Positions 50,497 to 59,599 are shown, counted from the first letter of the stretch. The stretch: DNA of 64,000 nucleotides from Streptomyces sp. NBC_01446 (GCF_026340095.1 NZ_JAPEPO010000001.1:4421501-4485500), one strand, 5' to 3'. Numbers and translations are program-made. Notes: generated by a model not told the origin, from the letters alone.

Positions 50497-53016
50497 TCAG
50501 GCCTCGGCCTCCAGCTCGGCCACCCCGGTCACCCGGTGCAGCGGATACGTCCGGACCTCGTCCGCGGTGTGGTCGTACGCGGTGACGAACCCGCCCTCCA
50601 CCCGGATCGGGGCGATGACGCGCTGGCTGGCGGAGCCCTCCGCGTTCACATAGCCGATCCACACGGCCTCACCGGTCAGGACGGCCGCCTGCATCGTGGC
50701 CAGCGTCTCCGCCGCGCTGGTGCGGGGAAGCGCCCCGCTCTGCTCGCCCGGCGCGTGCTTGCGCGGGGTCGTGGAGGCGAGGTCACCCGCGCGGATCGCG
50801 CGCACGGCGGCGGTCAGGAGTGTGCCGTCCGGAACCGGCGGCCCCTCCGGGACGGGCTCGGGGGCGGTGCGCGGCCCGGTACGGCGGGCATGGGCGCGAG
50901 TGATCAGCACATCGCCCTCGGGACTCTCCGCGGCGGGCGCGAACCCCATCTGCCGCAGGCCCTCCAGGAGCGCCGCCGGATCGGCCTGCGCGGCGAGGAC
51001 GGTCGGCGCGAGCCGCCGCAGGCGCAGGCCGGCCGAGCGCTTGTCGGCGAGGATCTCGCCCAGGAGCAGGTCGTCGTCGCAGCGCACATACGCGGAGGCG
51101 GCGCCGATGCGCAGATGCCCGTGCTTACGGGCCACGTCGTCGATGAGGTACGCGAGAGGCTGCGGCACCGGCGTACGGGAGTGCGTGTTCAGGAAGTCGT
51201 GCAGGTCGGAGGCGGTGCGCCCGGAGTCGAGGGCGCGCCGTACGGACCCCGGCGTGAACCGGTAGACGGTCGCCCCGCCCTTGGACTCGACGTCGGCGAG
51301 GACGGAGAGCGCCTCGGCGAGCGGCCGTTCCAGGGGCCCGGGGGCGACGGCGGTCAGGTCGGCCTGAAGAAGGACATGGTCCAGCGGCTCGGGCAGCAGC
51401 GGCGCGAGCAGAGCGACAGCGGCCGCCTCCGCCGAAGCGGCGGCCGCGCCCCCGCCGTCAAGAAGCGTCCGCCCGTGCTCGGACAGGGCACCCCGCCCGG
51501 TGACGCCGAGCAGCTCCGCCTCCGTGAGGGTCCACCGGGCGATGCGGGCGCGCAGGTCGTCGGGGTCACCGGCGTCGTCGGAGGAGGCGGCGGCGCCGCG
51601 CAGGGGCCGCTCCCAGCGGAGCCGGGCGAGCAGGGTCTCGGGGTCCGGGGAGGCACCCTCGGGGAGCTCGGACAGGAGCGCGAGGACGCGGCGGCGGACC
51701 TCGGGAGCGGCGGAGCGGTCGAGGTGCGGCCCGAGCACGGAGAGGGTGCGCCCGGCGGCGGAGACGGCACCGTCACGCCCGCCGACCAGGCCGGACGTGC
51801 GGGTGGCGGGGAACCAGGCGGCGACGAGCCGGACCCAGCGCTCGGCGGCGGGCTGCTCCAGCCAGTTGTCGTAGGCGGGCGTCGCGGCGTACTGCTCGTC
51901 GGCCTCGCCGTCGGGGGCGATGAGCCCGGCGGCGTAGGCGAGTTCGACCCAGAACGCGGCGAGGGGCTCGGTGGTGTCGAGGGCGGCGGCGGTGCGCTTG
52001 AGGTCCCGCACGCTGAGCCCGCCGGCCCGGAGGACGGCGGGCCCGCCCTCGTCCCAGTCCTTGAGGAGCTCCTCGACGGTGGCGAGCGCGGTGTAGGCCT
52101 GCCCGGCGGCGGTCGCGTTCACGACGGTGGCCCGGTGGGTGGCGGCCGGGTCGACGGCGGGAGGTACGGGTTCCAGGGCGCGGTGGGCGCGTCCGCCACG
52201 CAGATGGAGGGCGGCCTCGCGGGGCAGGACGACGGTCCCGGGAGCCGTGGGCAGCAGGAGGCCGCGGTCGAGGAGCCAGCGCAGATGGGCGGCGGGTTCG
52301 GCGGTGACCTGGCCGTAGGGCGGGCCCCAGACGAGCCGGGAGAGGACCTCGACGGCGTCCGCGGGCGCTTCGTCGAGGAGGGCCGACATGCGGGGCCGGT
52401 CGGTGAAGAGCGCGGTCAGCGAGGCGACGGCGGAGACCGGGTCGTGCGTGGAGGGAAGGCCCGCGGCCGTCACGATCTCCTGGATACGGCCCGGGGACAT
52501 GCCCGCGGTGGCCTCGGCGACCGTCGGGCCGAGGCCCGTGGGAGAGGGCCGCTGGGGCGCGGGGGCGAGCAGCTCACGGGCGGTGCGCACGAGGCGGAGC
52601 CGGTCGTCGGGCCCCCAGAGCAGGGCCTGTTCGCGCAGGGCGGCGACGGCGTGCGGCAGGGCCGCGGAGACCGTACGGGCGTCCACGCCCGCGTCGTCGC
52701 CTTCGTCGCCGGCGAGCAGGGCCAGGAGCGTGCCGTACGTGGTGGGTTCCGGGGCGACGGCCAGCGCTTCCGCGGTCTGGAGCGTGAAGCGGTCCAGGTG
52801 TTCGAGCGCGCGGATCACGGAGGCGCGGGTGCCCGCGCGGGTGGCCAGCTGGGTGAGGTCGCTCGGGACGGGACTGAGCAGATCGGGGCGGGCGCGCAGC
52901 AGTGCGCCGAGGGAGGCGTCGTCGCGGGCGCGCAACGCCTCGGCGAGGGACCGGGGGGCCGTACTCCCCGCCCCGCTCCCGTCCTCGGCGGCGCGGTCCG
53001 GCTCGTGAGTGCTCAT
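50497..53016 (-). CDS. XPB-partner-like protein: clutch-type domain plus WYL domain
   Basis: The 839-residue protein has no helicase motifs. Residues about 1-540 are helical, Ala/Leu-rich, with several winged-helix-like stretches (LPHAVAALREQALLWGPDDRLRLV). Residues about 545-705 align by eye with the N-terminal domain of the neighbouring XPB: LLQADLTAV, YRFTPGSVRRALDSG, SRTPVPQPLAYLIDD, HGHLRIG, LGEILADKRSAGLRLRRL. The last 65 residues resemble a WYL domain (AVWIGYVNAEG, RVIAPIRVEGGFVTAYD, VRTYPLHRVTGV). The order recalls TFIIH p52, whose clutch domain pairs with XPB. The ATG at 53014-53016 is the first good start. Confidence 0.75.
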   Translation of the reverse strand: MSTHEPDRAAEDGSGAGSTAPRSLAEALRARDDASLGALLRARPDLLSPVPSDLTQLATRAGTRASVIRALEHLDRFTLQTAEALAVAPEPTTYGTLLALLAGDEGDDAGVDARTVSAALPHAVAALREQALLWGPDDRLRLVRTARELLAPAPQRPSPTGLGPTVAEATAGMSPGRIQEIVTAAGLPSTHDPVSAVASLTALFTDRPRMSALLDEAPADAVEVLSRLVWGPPYGQVTAEPAAHLRWLLDRGLLLPTAPGTVVLPREAALHLRGGRAHRALEPVPPAVDPAATHRATVVNATAAGQAYTALATVEELLKDWDEGGPAVLRAGGLSVRDLKRTAAALDTTEPLAAFWVELAYAAGLIAPDGEADEQYAATPAYDNWLEQPAAERWVRLVAAWFPATRTSGLVGGRDGAVSAAGRTLSVLGPHLDRSAAPEVRRRVLALLSELPEGASPDPETLLARLRWERPLRGAAASSDDAGDPDDLRARIARWTLTEAELLGVTGRGALSEHGRTLLDGGGAAAASAEAAAVALLAPLLPEPLDHVLLQADLTAVAPGPLERPLAEALSVLADVESKGGATVYRFTPGSVRRALDSGRTASDLHDFLNTHSRTPVPQPLAYLIDDVARKHGHLRIGAASAYVRCDDDLLLGEILADKRSAGLRLRRLAPTVLAAQADPAALLEGLRQMGFAPAAESPEGDVLITRAHARRTGPRTAPEPVPEGPPVPDGTLLTAAVRAIRAGDLASTTPRKHAPGEQSGALPRTSAAETLATMQAAVLTGEAVWIGYVNAEGSASQRVIAPIRVEGGFVTAYDHTADEVRTYPLHRVTGVAELEAEA

Positions 53017-53157
53017 CCGGGCCACGGTAGCGCCTGACCGGCCCGGCGGGCTGCGGCCCCGCTGGGCCCGGAAGAGGCCCCCGGTGCCCGGCCGGGCACG
53101 GTAACGTCGTAAAACGGGTGAACGAACCGTCAACACCACCACCCCGGAGGGGACTTC

Positions 53158-54171
53158 GTGGGGATCGAGAGCGATCAGCTCGTCTTCGACTATCTGAGCC
53201 GGGTCGGCGACCTGGCCCAGCAGCGTCAACTGCCCTCCGGCACCCGGATGCGCCTGGTGTCGGAGCTGCGCAACGAGATCGAGGCGCGGCGCGCGAAGAC
53301 GACGGTGGACAGTCCGGCGGCGGTGCGCCGGATCCTGGAACGCCTCGGCTCGCCGGACGAGGTGGTCACGGGCGCGGGCACGGGCCGCGGTGCGGCGCAG
53401 CCGGAAGCGCCGCGGGCGGCGGTGCCCGTGCAGCGGTCGAAGGAGCAGCGTCCCAAGGAGCCGCGCCCGAAGGGCCTGCGGCGCATCGTGCCGGGCCCGC
53501 GCGCGGAGCCGCAGGAGGACGAGACGTCGCGGGACGCGCCGTCGCCGCCGCATCTGGCGGGGACGGACGAGCTGGGGGCGCCGGGTTCGGAGCCGGACTG
53601 GTGGCGGGTGGACAGCAGCCCGTTCGGAGTTGCGGACAGCGTGCCGGGGTTCGTGGGCGGCGTGGAGATCCCGGAGATACTCAGGCCGCCGGGCAAGGGC
53701 GACCCGCGACCGCCCAAGGCACGCCGGGCCGGGGCCGATACGGACGAGGAACTCCCGGACGACGAGCGGGAGACGGGAACGGGGAAGGGAACGGAGGAGG
53801 CGACCCGACGGCGCCGCCTCCCGTCCCTGCCCGGCTGGTCGAACCCGCTCCTGCTGCTCGCCGCCGCACTCCTGGTCGCCGGCGCGGTCATGGGCAACTG
53901 GTTCGCGCTGGGCCTCGGCTGGATCATCGCGTACGCGTCGCGGCGGCTGAGCGAGGGCGAGTCGAAGGCGGCCGTGCTGTGGCTGCCGGGACTTGCCGTG
54001 GCGGCGGGGCTCGTGTGGCTGTGGGGCCGTAACACCGGACGGTGGGGCGAGCCGATCGCGGACGGGCGGATGAGCGACGCGATCAGCACGACGTGGCCGT
54101 GGGTGGTACGGGGTGCGGCCGTCGCCTCCGCCCTCTTCGTGGTGTGGAGATCGCAGCGGCAACGGCCCTGA
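53158..54171 (+). CDS. hypothetical membrane protein with HAAS-like N-terminus
   Basis: The 337-residue protein begins with about 75 residues resembling the HAAS/DUF1700 helical domain (DQLVFDYLSRVGDLAQQRQLPSGTRMRLVSELRNEIEARRA, VRRILERLGSPDEVV). A long Pro/Arg/Glu-rich linker follows, then three membrane helices near the C-terminus (LLLLAAALLVAGAVMG, VLWLPGLAVAAGLVWLWG, VVRGAAVASALFVVW). HAAS domains often accompany PadR regulators or anti-sigma-like proteins; none is adjacent. GGAGGGG precedes the GTG. Confidence 0.7.
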   Translation: MGIESDQLVFDYLSRVGDLAQQRQLPSGTRMRLVSELRNEIEARRAKTTVDSPAAVRRILERLGSPDEVVTGAGTGRGAAQPEAPRAAVPVQRSKEQRPKEPRPKGLRRIVPGPRAEPQEDETSRDAPSPPHLAGTDELGAPGSEPDWWRVDSSPFGVADSVPGFVGGVEIPEILRPPGKGDPRPPKARRAGADTDEELPDDERETGTGKGTEEATRRRRLPSLPGWSNPLLLLAAALLVAGAVMGNWFALGLGWIIAYASRRLSEGESKAAVLWLPGLAVAAGLVWLWGRNTGRWGEPIADGRMSDAISTTWPWVVRGAAVASALFVVWRSQRQRP

Positions 54172-54181
54172 CGCGAGGGCC
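54164..54181. terminator. short bidirectional hairpin
   Basis: A GGCCCT/AGGGCC stem (54164-54169 with 54176-54181) lies between convergent stops at 54171 and 54184. It is only six pairs long. Confidence 0.4.
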
Positions 54182-54183
54182 TG

Positions 54184-55161
54184 TTACGCGGTCAGGTCCA
54201 TCTGGAACTCGTCGAGGATCTGGTGCGCGGCGCTGTAACCGATGCCCGCGATCCACAGATTGTCGTCGACCTGGAAGACCTTGCCGTCCTTGGACGCCTT
54301 GAGCTTCTTCCACAGCCCGCTCTTCATCGTCCCGGTCGCCTTGGCCTTGCCCGGGTCGCCGTAGGTCGAGGTGAAGACGACGTCCGCGTCGGCGAGGTCG
54401 ATCTTCTCGGGGCTCACGTCGTACGAGAACCCGTCCTTGGCCCTGTCGGTGATGGCGGGGCGGCCCACGCCGAGGTCGCCGAGGATCGAGCCGATGTAGT
54501 TCTGCTTCCCGTAGATGCGGATGTCGGCGCCTTCGACGAAGCGGACGAAGTTGATGTCCGTCGCGGCGGCCTTCTCCTTGCCGCCGATCGCGGTGGTCAC
54601 CTTCGCGACGTGCGCGTCGTAGTCGGCGACGACCTTCTTCGCCTCGGCCTTCCGGCCGAGCGCGTCGGCGTGGACCTGGAAGTTCTCCTTCCAGGCGGTG
54701 CCGGTGGACTCCGTCATCACGGTCGGGGCGATGGCGCTGAGCTGCTTGTAGCGGGCGCCGTCGCGGACCTTGCTGGTGAGGATGAGGTCGGGCTCGAGGG
54801 CGGCGACGGCCTCCATGTCGGGGTTGGCGATCTCGCCGACCTCCTTGATGCCCTTCACCTCGCCTCCGGGCAGGTAGGACGGGAAGCCCTCCTCCGTCGC
54901 CGCGTGGGTCGCGCCGACGGGCTTCACACCGAGGGTGAGCGCGGAGTCGAGCTCGCCGGTGTCCAGGACGACGACGCGGGTGGGGTGTTCGGGCACCTTC
55001 ACGTCGCCCATCGCCGTACTGACTGTGTGCGTCTTCGCGGAGGCCGACGCCGCCGCGTCGGAGCCGGAGTCCCCGTCGGACGAGCCGCAGGCGGTCAGGG
55101 CCAGGGCGCCGGTCAGGGCGAGGGCACCGGCGGTCAGGGCGGGGCGGGCGCTGCGGGTCAT
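54184..55161 (-). CDS. ferric-siderophore-binding lipoprotein
   Basis: The 325-residue FecB/FepB-type periplasmic-binding-like protein has lipobox LTAC (Cys25) and the family pattern RVVVLDTGELDSALTLGVKPVGAT, MEAVAALEPDLILT. It captures a ferric siderophore outside the membrane for the permeases encoded upstream. Last gene of a four-gene operon, coupled by ATGA to the ATPase gene. Confidence 0.9.
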   Translation of the reverse strand: MTRSARPALTAGALALTGALALTACGSSDGDSGSDAAASASAKTHTVSTAMGDVKVPEHPTRVVVLDTGELDSALTLGVKPVGATHAATEEGFPSYLPGGEVKGIKEVGEIANPDMEAVAALEPDLILTSKVRDGARYKQLSAIAPTVMTESTGTAWKENFQVHADALGRKAEAKKVVADYDAHVAKVTTAIGGKEKAAATDINFVRFVEGADIRIYGKQNYIGSILGDLGVGRPAITDRAKDGFSYDVSPEKIDLADADVVFTSTYGDPGKAKATGTMKSGLWKKLKASKDGKVFQVDDNLWIAGIGYSAAHQILDEFQMDLTA

Positions 55162-55997
55162 GAGGCCGCCTTCCGGGAAAGGGAGTCGGACGCGGCGCCG
55201 GACCGGGCGCCGGCCTGCCAGGGCGCGCCGGGGACGATCAGCGGGGAGCCGGTCACCGGGTCGGGAACGACCACGCAGTCCAGACCGAACACCTCCCGTA
55301 CGAGATCCGCCGTGACGACCTCGGCGGGCGGGCCCTCGGCGACGATGCGGCCCGACTTCATGGCGACGAGATGGTCGGCGTAGCGCGCCGCCTGGTTGAG
55401 GTCGTGCAGGACGAGGACGACGGTGCGGTCCTTGTCGTGGTTCAACTGGCGTACGAGGTCGAGGACTTCGACCTGGTGGGCGATGTCGAGATACGTCGTC
55501 GGCTCGTCCAGGAGCAGCAGCTCCGTCTCCTGGGCCAGCGCCATGGCGATCCACACGCGCTGGCGCTGGCCGCCGGAGAGCTCGTCGACGGAGCGGTCGG
55601 CGAGGGCCGCGACGTCGGTGCGTTCCATGGCCTCCGTGACGGCGCGCTCGTCGGCGTCGGACCACTGCTGCCACCAGTGCTGGTGGGGCTGGCGGCCACG
55701 GGCCACGAGGTCGGCGACGGTGATCGCCTCGGGCGCCACGGGCGTCTGCGGCAGCAGCCCGATCTGCTGGGCGATCTTCTTGGTGGGCAGCCTGGTGAGG
55801 GCTTCGCCGTCGAGGAGCACGGAGCCTCTCCTCGGCTTGAGCAGCCGGCCGAGAGCGCGCAGCGTGGTCGACTTGCCGCACGCGTTGGGCCCGACGATCA
55901 CGGTCACCCGGCCGTCGGGGACGGCGAGGTCGAGGTCGTGGACGACGGTGCGGTCCTCGTAGGCGAGGGTGAGCGCGCTGGTGCTGAGCCGGGTCAC
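55158..55997 (-). CDS. ferric-siderophore ABC transporter ATPase
   Basis: The 279-residue FepC-type ATPase has Walker A GPNACGKST, signature LSGGQRQRVWIAMAL, Walker B LLLLDEPT and the switch His in LVLHDLNQAARYAD. It powers uptake of the siderophore. The GTG at 55995-55997 follows GGGAGG and overlaps the preceding permease stop by 4 bp. Confidence 0.93.
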   Translation of the reverse strand: MTRLSTSALTLAYEDRTVVHDLDLAVPDGRVTVIVGPNACGKSTTLRALGRLLKPRRGSVLLDGEALTRLPTKKIAQQIGLLPQTPVAPEAITVADLVARGRQPHQHWWQQWSDADERAVTEAMERTDVAALADRSVDELSGGQRQRVWIAMALAQETELLLLDEPTTYLDIAHQVEVLDLVRQLNHDKDRTVVLVLHDLNQAARYADHLVAMKSGRIVAEGPPAEVVTADLVREVFGLDCVVVPDPVTGSPLIVPGAPWQAGARSGAASDSLSRKAAS

Positions 55998-57055
55998 CGG
56001 TTTCCTCCCGTGCGGCTGCGGACGATGAGCCAGATCAGGTACGGCGCCCCGACGGCGGCTGTGAGGACACCCACCGGGAGTTCGGTGGGGGAGAACAGGC
56101 GCCGGGCCAGCAGATCGGCCACGACGACGATGAACGCGCCCAGGAGCGCCGAGCACAGGAGCGGGATCTGGGCGGTGCGGGTCACCCGGCGGGCGATCTG
56201 CGGGGCCAGGAGCGCGACGAAGTCGACGGGTCCCGCGGCGCCGGTCGCGACGGACGCGAGGACGACGCCCAGGAGCACGAGGCCGAGGCGCACGCGGCCG
56301 AGGCGCACGCCGAGCGCGGTCGCCGTGTCGTCGTCCATGGAGACGGTGCGCTGGGCGCGGGCGGCCCATGCGACGAACGGGACGAGGATGAGGAAGGTCC
56401 AGCCCAATGGGGCGGCCTCGGCCCAGCCGCGGCCGTTGAGAGAGCCCGTCATCCAGATCTGGGCCTGCTGGGCGACGAGATAGTCGCCCTTCGTCATGAA
56501 CAGCGTCGTCACCGACCGCAGCGCGATGGCGAAGCCGATGCCGATGAGGACGAAGCGCGTCGCGTGCAGTCCGCCGCGCCACGCGAAGGCGTACACGAGG
56601 AGCGCGGCGAGGAGGCCGCCGAGTACGGAGAGGTAGGGCAGGACCGCGTACGACGTGACGCCGAACGTCATGGCGCCGACGGTCAGCGCGCTCGCGCCCT
56701 GGCTGACGCCGATGATGTCGGGGGACGCCAGCGGGTTGCGGGCGACGGTCTGGATGAGCGCGCCCGCGACGCCGAACGCGGCGCCGACCAGGAGCCCGAC
56801 GACCATGCGAGGGGCGCGCAGCGTGCCGACGACGAGTTCGTCCGGGGACGGCCGGCCGGTGATGACCCTGACGACCTCTGCGGGAGCGATGAAGGACTCG
56901 CCGACGCAGAGACAGGCGAGGCAGGCGGCCGCGAGAAGGACCACGAGGGACACGGCGACGACGGCGGCCCTGCGGTGCAGGAGGAACGCGGCGCGTCCCG
57001 CGCGGACGACGGAGTACCCGGCGGGGCGGACCCGGGGCGCGGTGGTCGTACTCAT
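55994..57055 (-). CDS. ferric-siderophore permease (FecCD family), second subunit
   Basis: The 353-residue protein has about nine membrane helices and FecCD motifs RAPRMVVGLLVGAAFGVAGALIQ, NPLASPDIIGVSQGA and GPVDFVALLAPQIAR. It pairs with the first permease to form the heterodimeric channel. ATG start overlapping the previous stop (ATGA). Confidence 0.92.
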   Translation of the reverse strand: MSTTTAPRVRPAGYSVVRAGRAAFLLHRRAAVVAVSLVVLLAAACLACLCVGESFIAPAEVVRVITGRPSPDELVVGTLRAPRMVVGLLVGAAFGVAGALIQTVARNPLASPDIIGVSQGASALTVGAMTFGVTSYAVLPYLSVLGGLLAALLVYAFAWRGGLHATRFVLIGIGFAIALRSVTTLFMTKGDYLVAQQAQIWMTGSLNGRGWAEAAPLGWTFLILVPFVAWAARAQRTVSMDDDTATALGVRLGRVRLGLVLLGVVLASVATGAAGPVDFVALLAPQIARRVTRTAQIPLLCSALLGAFIVVVADLLARRLFSPTELPVGVLTAAVGAPYLIWLIVRSRTGGNR

Positions 57056-58068
57056 GCGGGGACCGCCTTGCGCCGGACCAGGGTGACGAGGAACGGAACG
57101 CCGATCAGCGCGGTCATCACGCCCGCGGGCACCTCGCCCGGCGGGAAGACGACGCGGCCCACGGTGTCGGAGACGAGAAGCATGACGGGGCCGATGAGGG
57201 CCGCCATCGGCAGGACCCAGCGGTGGTCGCTGCCCACGACGGCCCGGGCTATGTGCGGAACGGCCAGGCCGATGAAGGCGATCGGTCCCGCGGCGGCCAC
57301 CCCGACGCCGGTCAGGACGGTCGCGCCGAGGCCGCCGACGATCCGTACGGTCGCGACCCGCTGGCCGAGTCCCTTGGCGACGTCCTCGCCGAGCGCGAGC
57401 GCGTCGAGGCCGCGGGCGACGGACAGCACGAGGAGTACGCCGACGACGAGGAACGGCCAGACCTGGCCCACGATGTGGGTGTCCCGGCCGGACAGCGAGC
57501 CCACCTGCCAGAACCTGAACTCGTCCATGGCGGACGCCTTCGTGGTGAGGACGGCCGTGGTGACGGAGACCAGGAGCGCGTTGATCGCGGCACCGCCGAG
57601 CGCGAGCTTGACCGGCGTCGCGCCGCCGCGCCCGCTGGAGGCGATGGCGTGGACGGCGACGGAGGCGAGCGCCGCGCCCGCGAACGCGAACCAGACGTAG
57701 CCGGTGAGCGTGTGGATGCCGGCGAAGGCGATCGCGAGGACGACGCCGACCGACGCGCCCTGGCTGATGCCGAGGATCCCGGGGTCGGCGATGGGGTTGC
57801 GGGTGATGCCCTGGAGGACGGTCCCGGCGAGGGCGAGCGCGGCGCCGACCATCAGGCCGACGAGCGTGCGCGGCAGCCGCAGGCCCCTGATGACCTCGGC
57901 GTCGTCGCTGTGGCCGCCGTGCACGAGCGCGTCGAGGACCGCGGACGGGGCGATCGCGCGGGCGCCCACGGCGAGACTGAGCAGGACCGCGAGAACGAGG
58001 GCCACGAGCGCGGCCGCCGTCCAGACGATGCGTCGCCGCGCGGCGGGGGCGGCTGAGATCTGACCCAT
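57052..58068 (-). CDS. ferric-siderophore permease (FecCD family), first subunit
   Basis: The 338-residue protein has FecCD motifs RLPRTLVGLMVGAALALAGTVLQ, NPIADPGILGISQGA and GPIAFIGLAVPHIAR. First gene of the four-gene import operon; the other genes follow with 4-bp overlaps, so expression should be tightly coupled. The start codon is 13 bp downstream of an iron box. Confidence 0.92.
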   Translation of the reverse strand: MGQISAAPAARRRIVWTAAALVALVLAVLLSLAVGARAIAPSAVLDALVHGGHSDDAEVIRGLRLPRTLVGLMVGAALALAGTVLQGITRNPIADPGILGISQGASVGVVLAIAFAGIHTLTGYVWFAFAGAALASVAVHAIASSGRGGATPVKLALGGAAINALLVSVTTAVLTTKASAMDEFRFWQVGSLSGRDTHIVGQVWPFLVVGVLLVLSVARGLDALALGEDVAKGLGQRVATVRIVGGLGATVLTGVGVAAAGPIAFIGLAVPHIARAVVGSDHRWVLPMAALIGPVMLLVSDTVGRVVFPPGEVPAGVMTALIGVPFLVTLVRRKAVPA

Positions 58069-58081
58069 GGACCAATCCGAG

Positions 58082-58100
58082 GTTGGTAAGGCTTAGCTAA
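58082..58100. promoter_or_regulatory. iron box (DmdR1/IdeR-type)
   Basis: The 19 bases centred on GGC-T match 14 of 19 positions of the consensus TTAGGTTAGGCTAACCTAA. The box starts 13 bp upstream of the first permease ATG, so it covers the core promoter. Fe(II)-loaded DmdR1/IdeR would repress the importer in iron-replete cells. Confidence 0.78.
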
Positions 58101-58124
58101 GCGGCAATCGTACGCCCAGGCACA

Positions 58125-58781
58125 ATGGCCCTCATGGGTGCATACGAGAGCGCGAACGGATCAGCCGCGGGACCGACGGTCGGCTTCGACCTCGACATGA
58201 CGCTGATCGACTCACGGCCGGGGATCAGGGACACCTGGCTGGAACTCGCCGACCGTACGGGCGCGCAGCTCGACGCCGATCTCATCGTGACCCGGCTCGG
58301 CCCGCCGCTGGAGCAGGAGCTCGCGTACTGGTTCCCCGAGGAGCGGATCCCGGAGATGGCCGACCTGTACCGGGAGCTCTACCCGGCGCACGCCATCACC
58401 GGGACGTACGCGATGCCGGGCGTGCACGAGGCCGTCGCCGCGGTGCACGCGGCGGGCGGCAGGGCGATCGTCGTCACGGCGAAGTACGAGCCCAACGCGA
58501 AGCTCCACCTCGAACACCTGGACATCGCCGCCGACGAGGTCGTCGGCAACCTGTGGGCCGAGGGCAAGGCGACGGCGCTGCGCGAGCACGGCGCGTCCGT
58601 GTACGTCGGTGACCACACCGGCGACGTGCGCGGCGCCCGCACCGCCGACGCGCTGTCCGTGGCCGTCACGACGGGGCCGTGCGACGCGGCGGAGCTGCGC
58701 GACGCCGGCGCGGACGTCGTGCTCGCGGATCTGACGGAGTTCCCCGCCTGGCTGGAGCGCTACGTCGCCGAGCGGGCCTGA
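58125..58781 (+). CDS. HAD-family phosphatase (Gph-like)
   Basis: The 218-residue hydrolase has HAD motif I VGFDLDMTLIDSRPGI (nucleophile Asp and acid Asp), a helical cap, motif II VVTAKYEP and motif IV YVGDHTGDVRGAR. It resembles phosphoglycolate/pyrophosphatase-type enzymes; the substrate is not evident. Two in-frame ATGs (58125, 58134) are both usable. Divergent from the iron importer. Confidence 0.82.
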   Translation: MALMGAYESANGSAAGPTVGFDLDMTLIDSRPGIRDTWLELADRTGAQLDADLIVTRLGPPLEQELAYWFPEERIPEMADLYRELYPAHAITGTYAMPGVHEAVAAVHAAGGRAIVVTAKYEPNAKLHLEHLDIAADEVVGNLWAEGKATALREHGASVYVGDHTGDVRGARTADALSVAVTTGPCDAAELRDAGADVVLADLTEFPAWLERYVAERA

Positions 58782-59008
58782 CGGCGCTGCACGGCGATCC
58801 CGCGCAGCACTCCGGCCGCGGAGATCAGGAAGCCGACACCCATCAGCATGCACACCGCGTAGGCGACGGGCGGGAACGGGTCGGTTCCGAGGAACAGGGG
58901 AGCCATCGTGGCCAGGGTGGCCACGGCTCCGACGATGAAGACGACGCCGCCGGCCTTGACGAGGCCGTCGCCGGGTCCGGCGGAATTCGCTTGGGTTTTG
59001 TCACGCAC
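58760..59008 (-). CDS. small two-helix membrane protein
   Basis: The 82-residue protein has helices GGVVFIVGAVATLATMAPLFL and PVAYAVCMLMGVGFLISAAGVL, with a basic C-terminus (AVQRRQARSAT). The GTG at 59006-59008 gives the N-terminus RDKTQANSAGPGDG; an ATG at 59083 would add 25 residues of uncertain coding value. Its 3' end overlaps the convergent HAD gene by 22 bp. Function unknown. Confidence 0.6.
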   Translation of the reverse strand: MRDKTQANSAGPGDGLVKAGGVVFIVGAVATLATMAPLFLGTDPFPPVAYAVCMLMGVGFLISAAGVLRGIAVQRRQARSAT

Positions 59009-59195
59009 CCGACCAGGGTAGTTCCCAGCGCGAAGGAACAATCCGGGTTCCTCGGGCCGTCTTGTCACGGGCTCCTGGGCCATTAGCCTGGTGCCGGCGG
59101 GTCGGGCGGCCCGCTGCAGTGCTATCCAGAGCCGTTTCCAGCGCCGTTCTTCATCGCACGAAACGGCATGACGAGTACGAGGACGAGGACTTCAC

Positions 59196-59579
59196 GTGCC
59201 TACCGGCAAGGTCAAGTGGTTCAACAGCGAGAAGGGCTTCGGCTTTCTCTCCCGCGACGACGGCGGCGACGTCTTCGTGCATTCCTCCGTACTCCCGGCC
59301 GGCGTGGACGCTCTCAAGCCGGGCCAGCGTGTCGAGTTCGGCGTCGTCGCGGGACAGCGCGGCGACCAGGCGCTCTCCGTGACCATCCTGGATCCGACCC
59401 CGTCCGTGGCCGCGGCGCAGCGCCGCAAGCCGGACGAACTGGCATCGATCGTCCAGGACTTGACGACGCTCCTCGAGAACATCACGCCCATGCTGGAAAA
59501 GGGCCGCTACCCGGACAAGGCCTCCGGCGCGAAGATCGCGGGCCTGCTGCGAGCGGTGGCCGACCAACTGGACGTGTAG
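59196..59579 (+). CDS. cold-shock-domain protein with C-terminal helical extension
   Basis: The 127-residue protein has an N-terminal cold-shock domain (GKVKWFNSEKGFGFLSRDDGGDVFVHSSVL, RNP1 KGFGFL, RNP2 VFVHSS). It then has about 60 residues with a conserved-looking helical segment (DELASIVQDLTTLLENITPMLEKG). It is almost twice the size of the usual CspA. The extension may mediate oligomerisation or partner binding. GTG start with GAGGACGAGG upstream. Confidence 0.85.
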   Translation: MPTGKVKWFNSEKGFGFLSRDDGGDVFVHSSVLPAGVDALKPGQRVEFGVVAGQRGDQALSVTILDPTPSVAAAQRRKPDELASIVQDLTTLLENITPMLEKGRYPDKASGAKIAGLLRAVADQLDV

Positions 59580-59599
59580 CCGCCGCCACTTCACGACCT

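Noticed and set aside
48014..50653. 879-codon plus-strand open frame opposite xpb
   Set aside because: It is an antisense shadow of copA and the XPB helicase caused by high G+C. Composition is Gly/Arg/Asp-rich with no domain.
50497..54162. 1221-codon version of the XPB-partner protein
   Set aside because: The extra N-terminal 382 residues are the antisense of the HAAS-like gene and low complexity. The ATG at 53014-53016 is the natural start.
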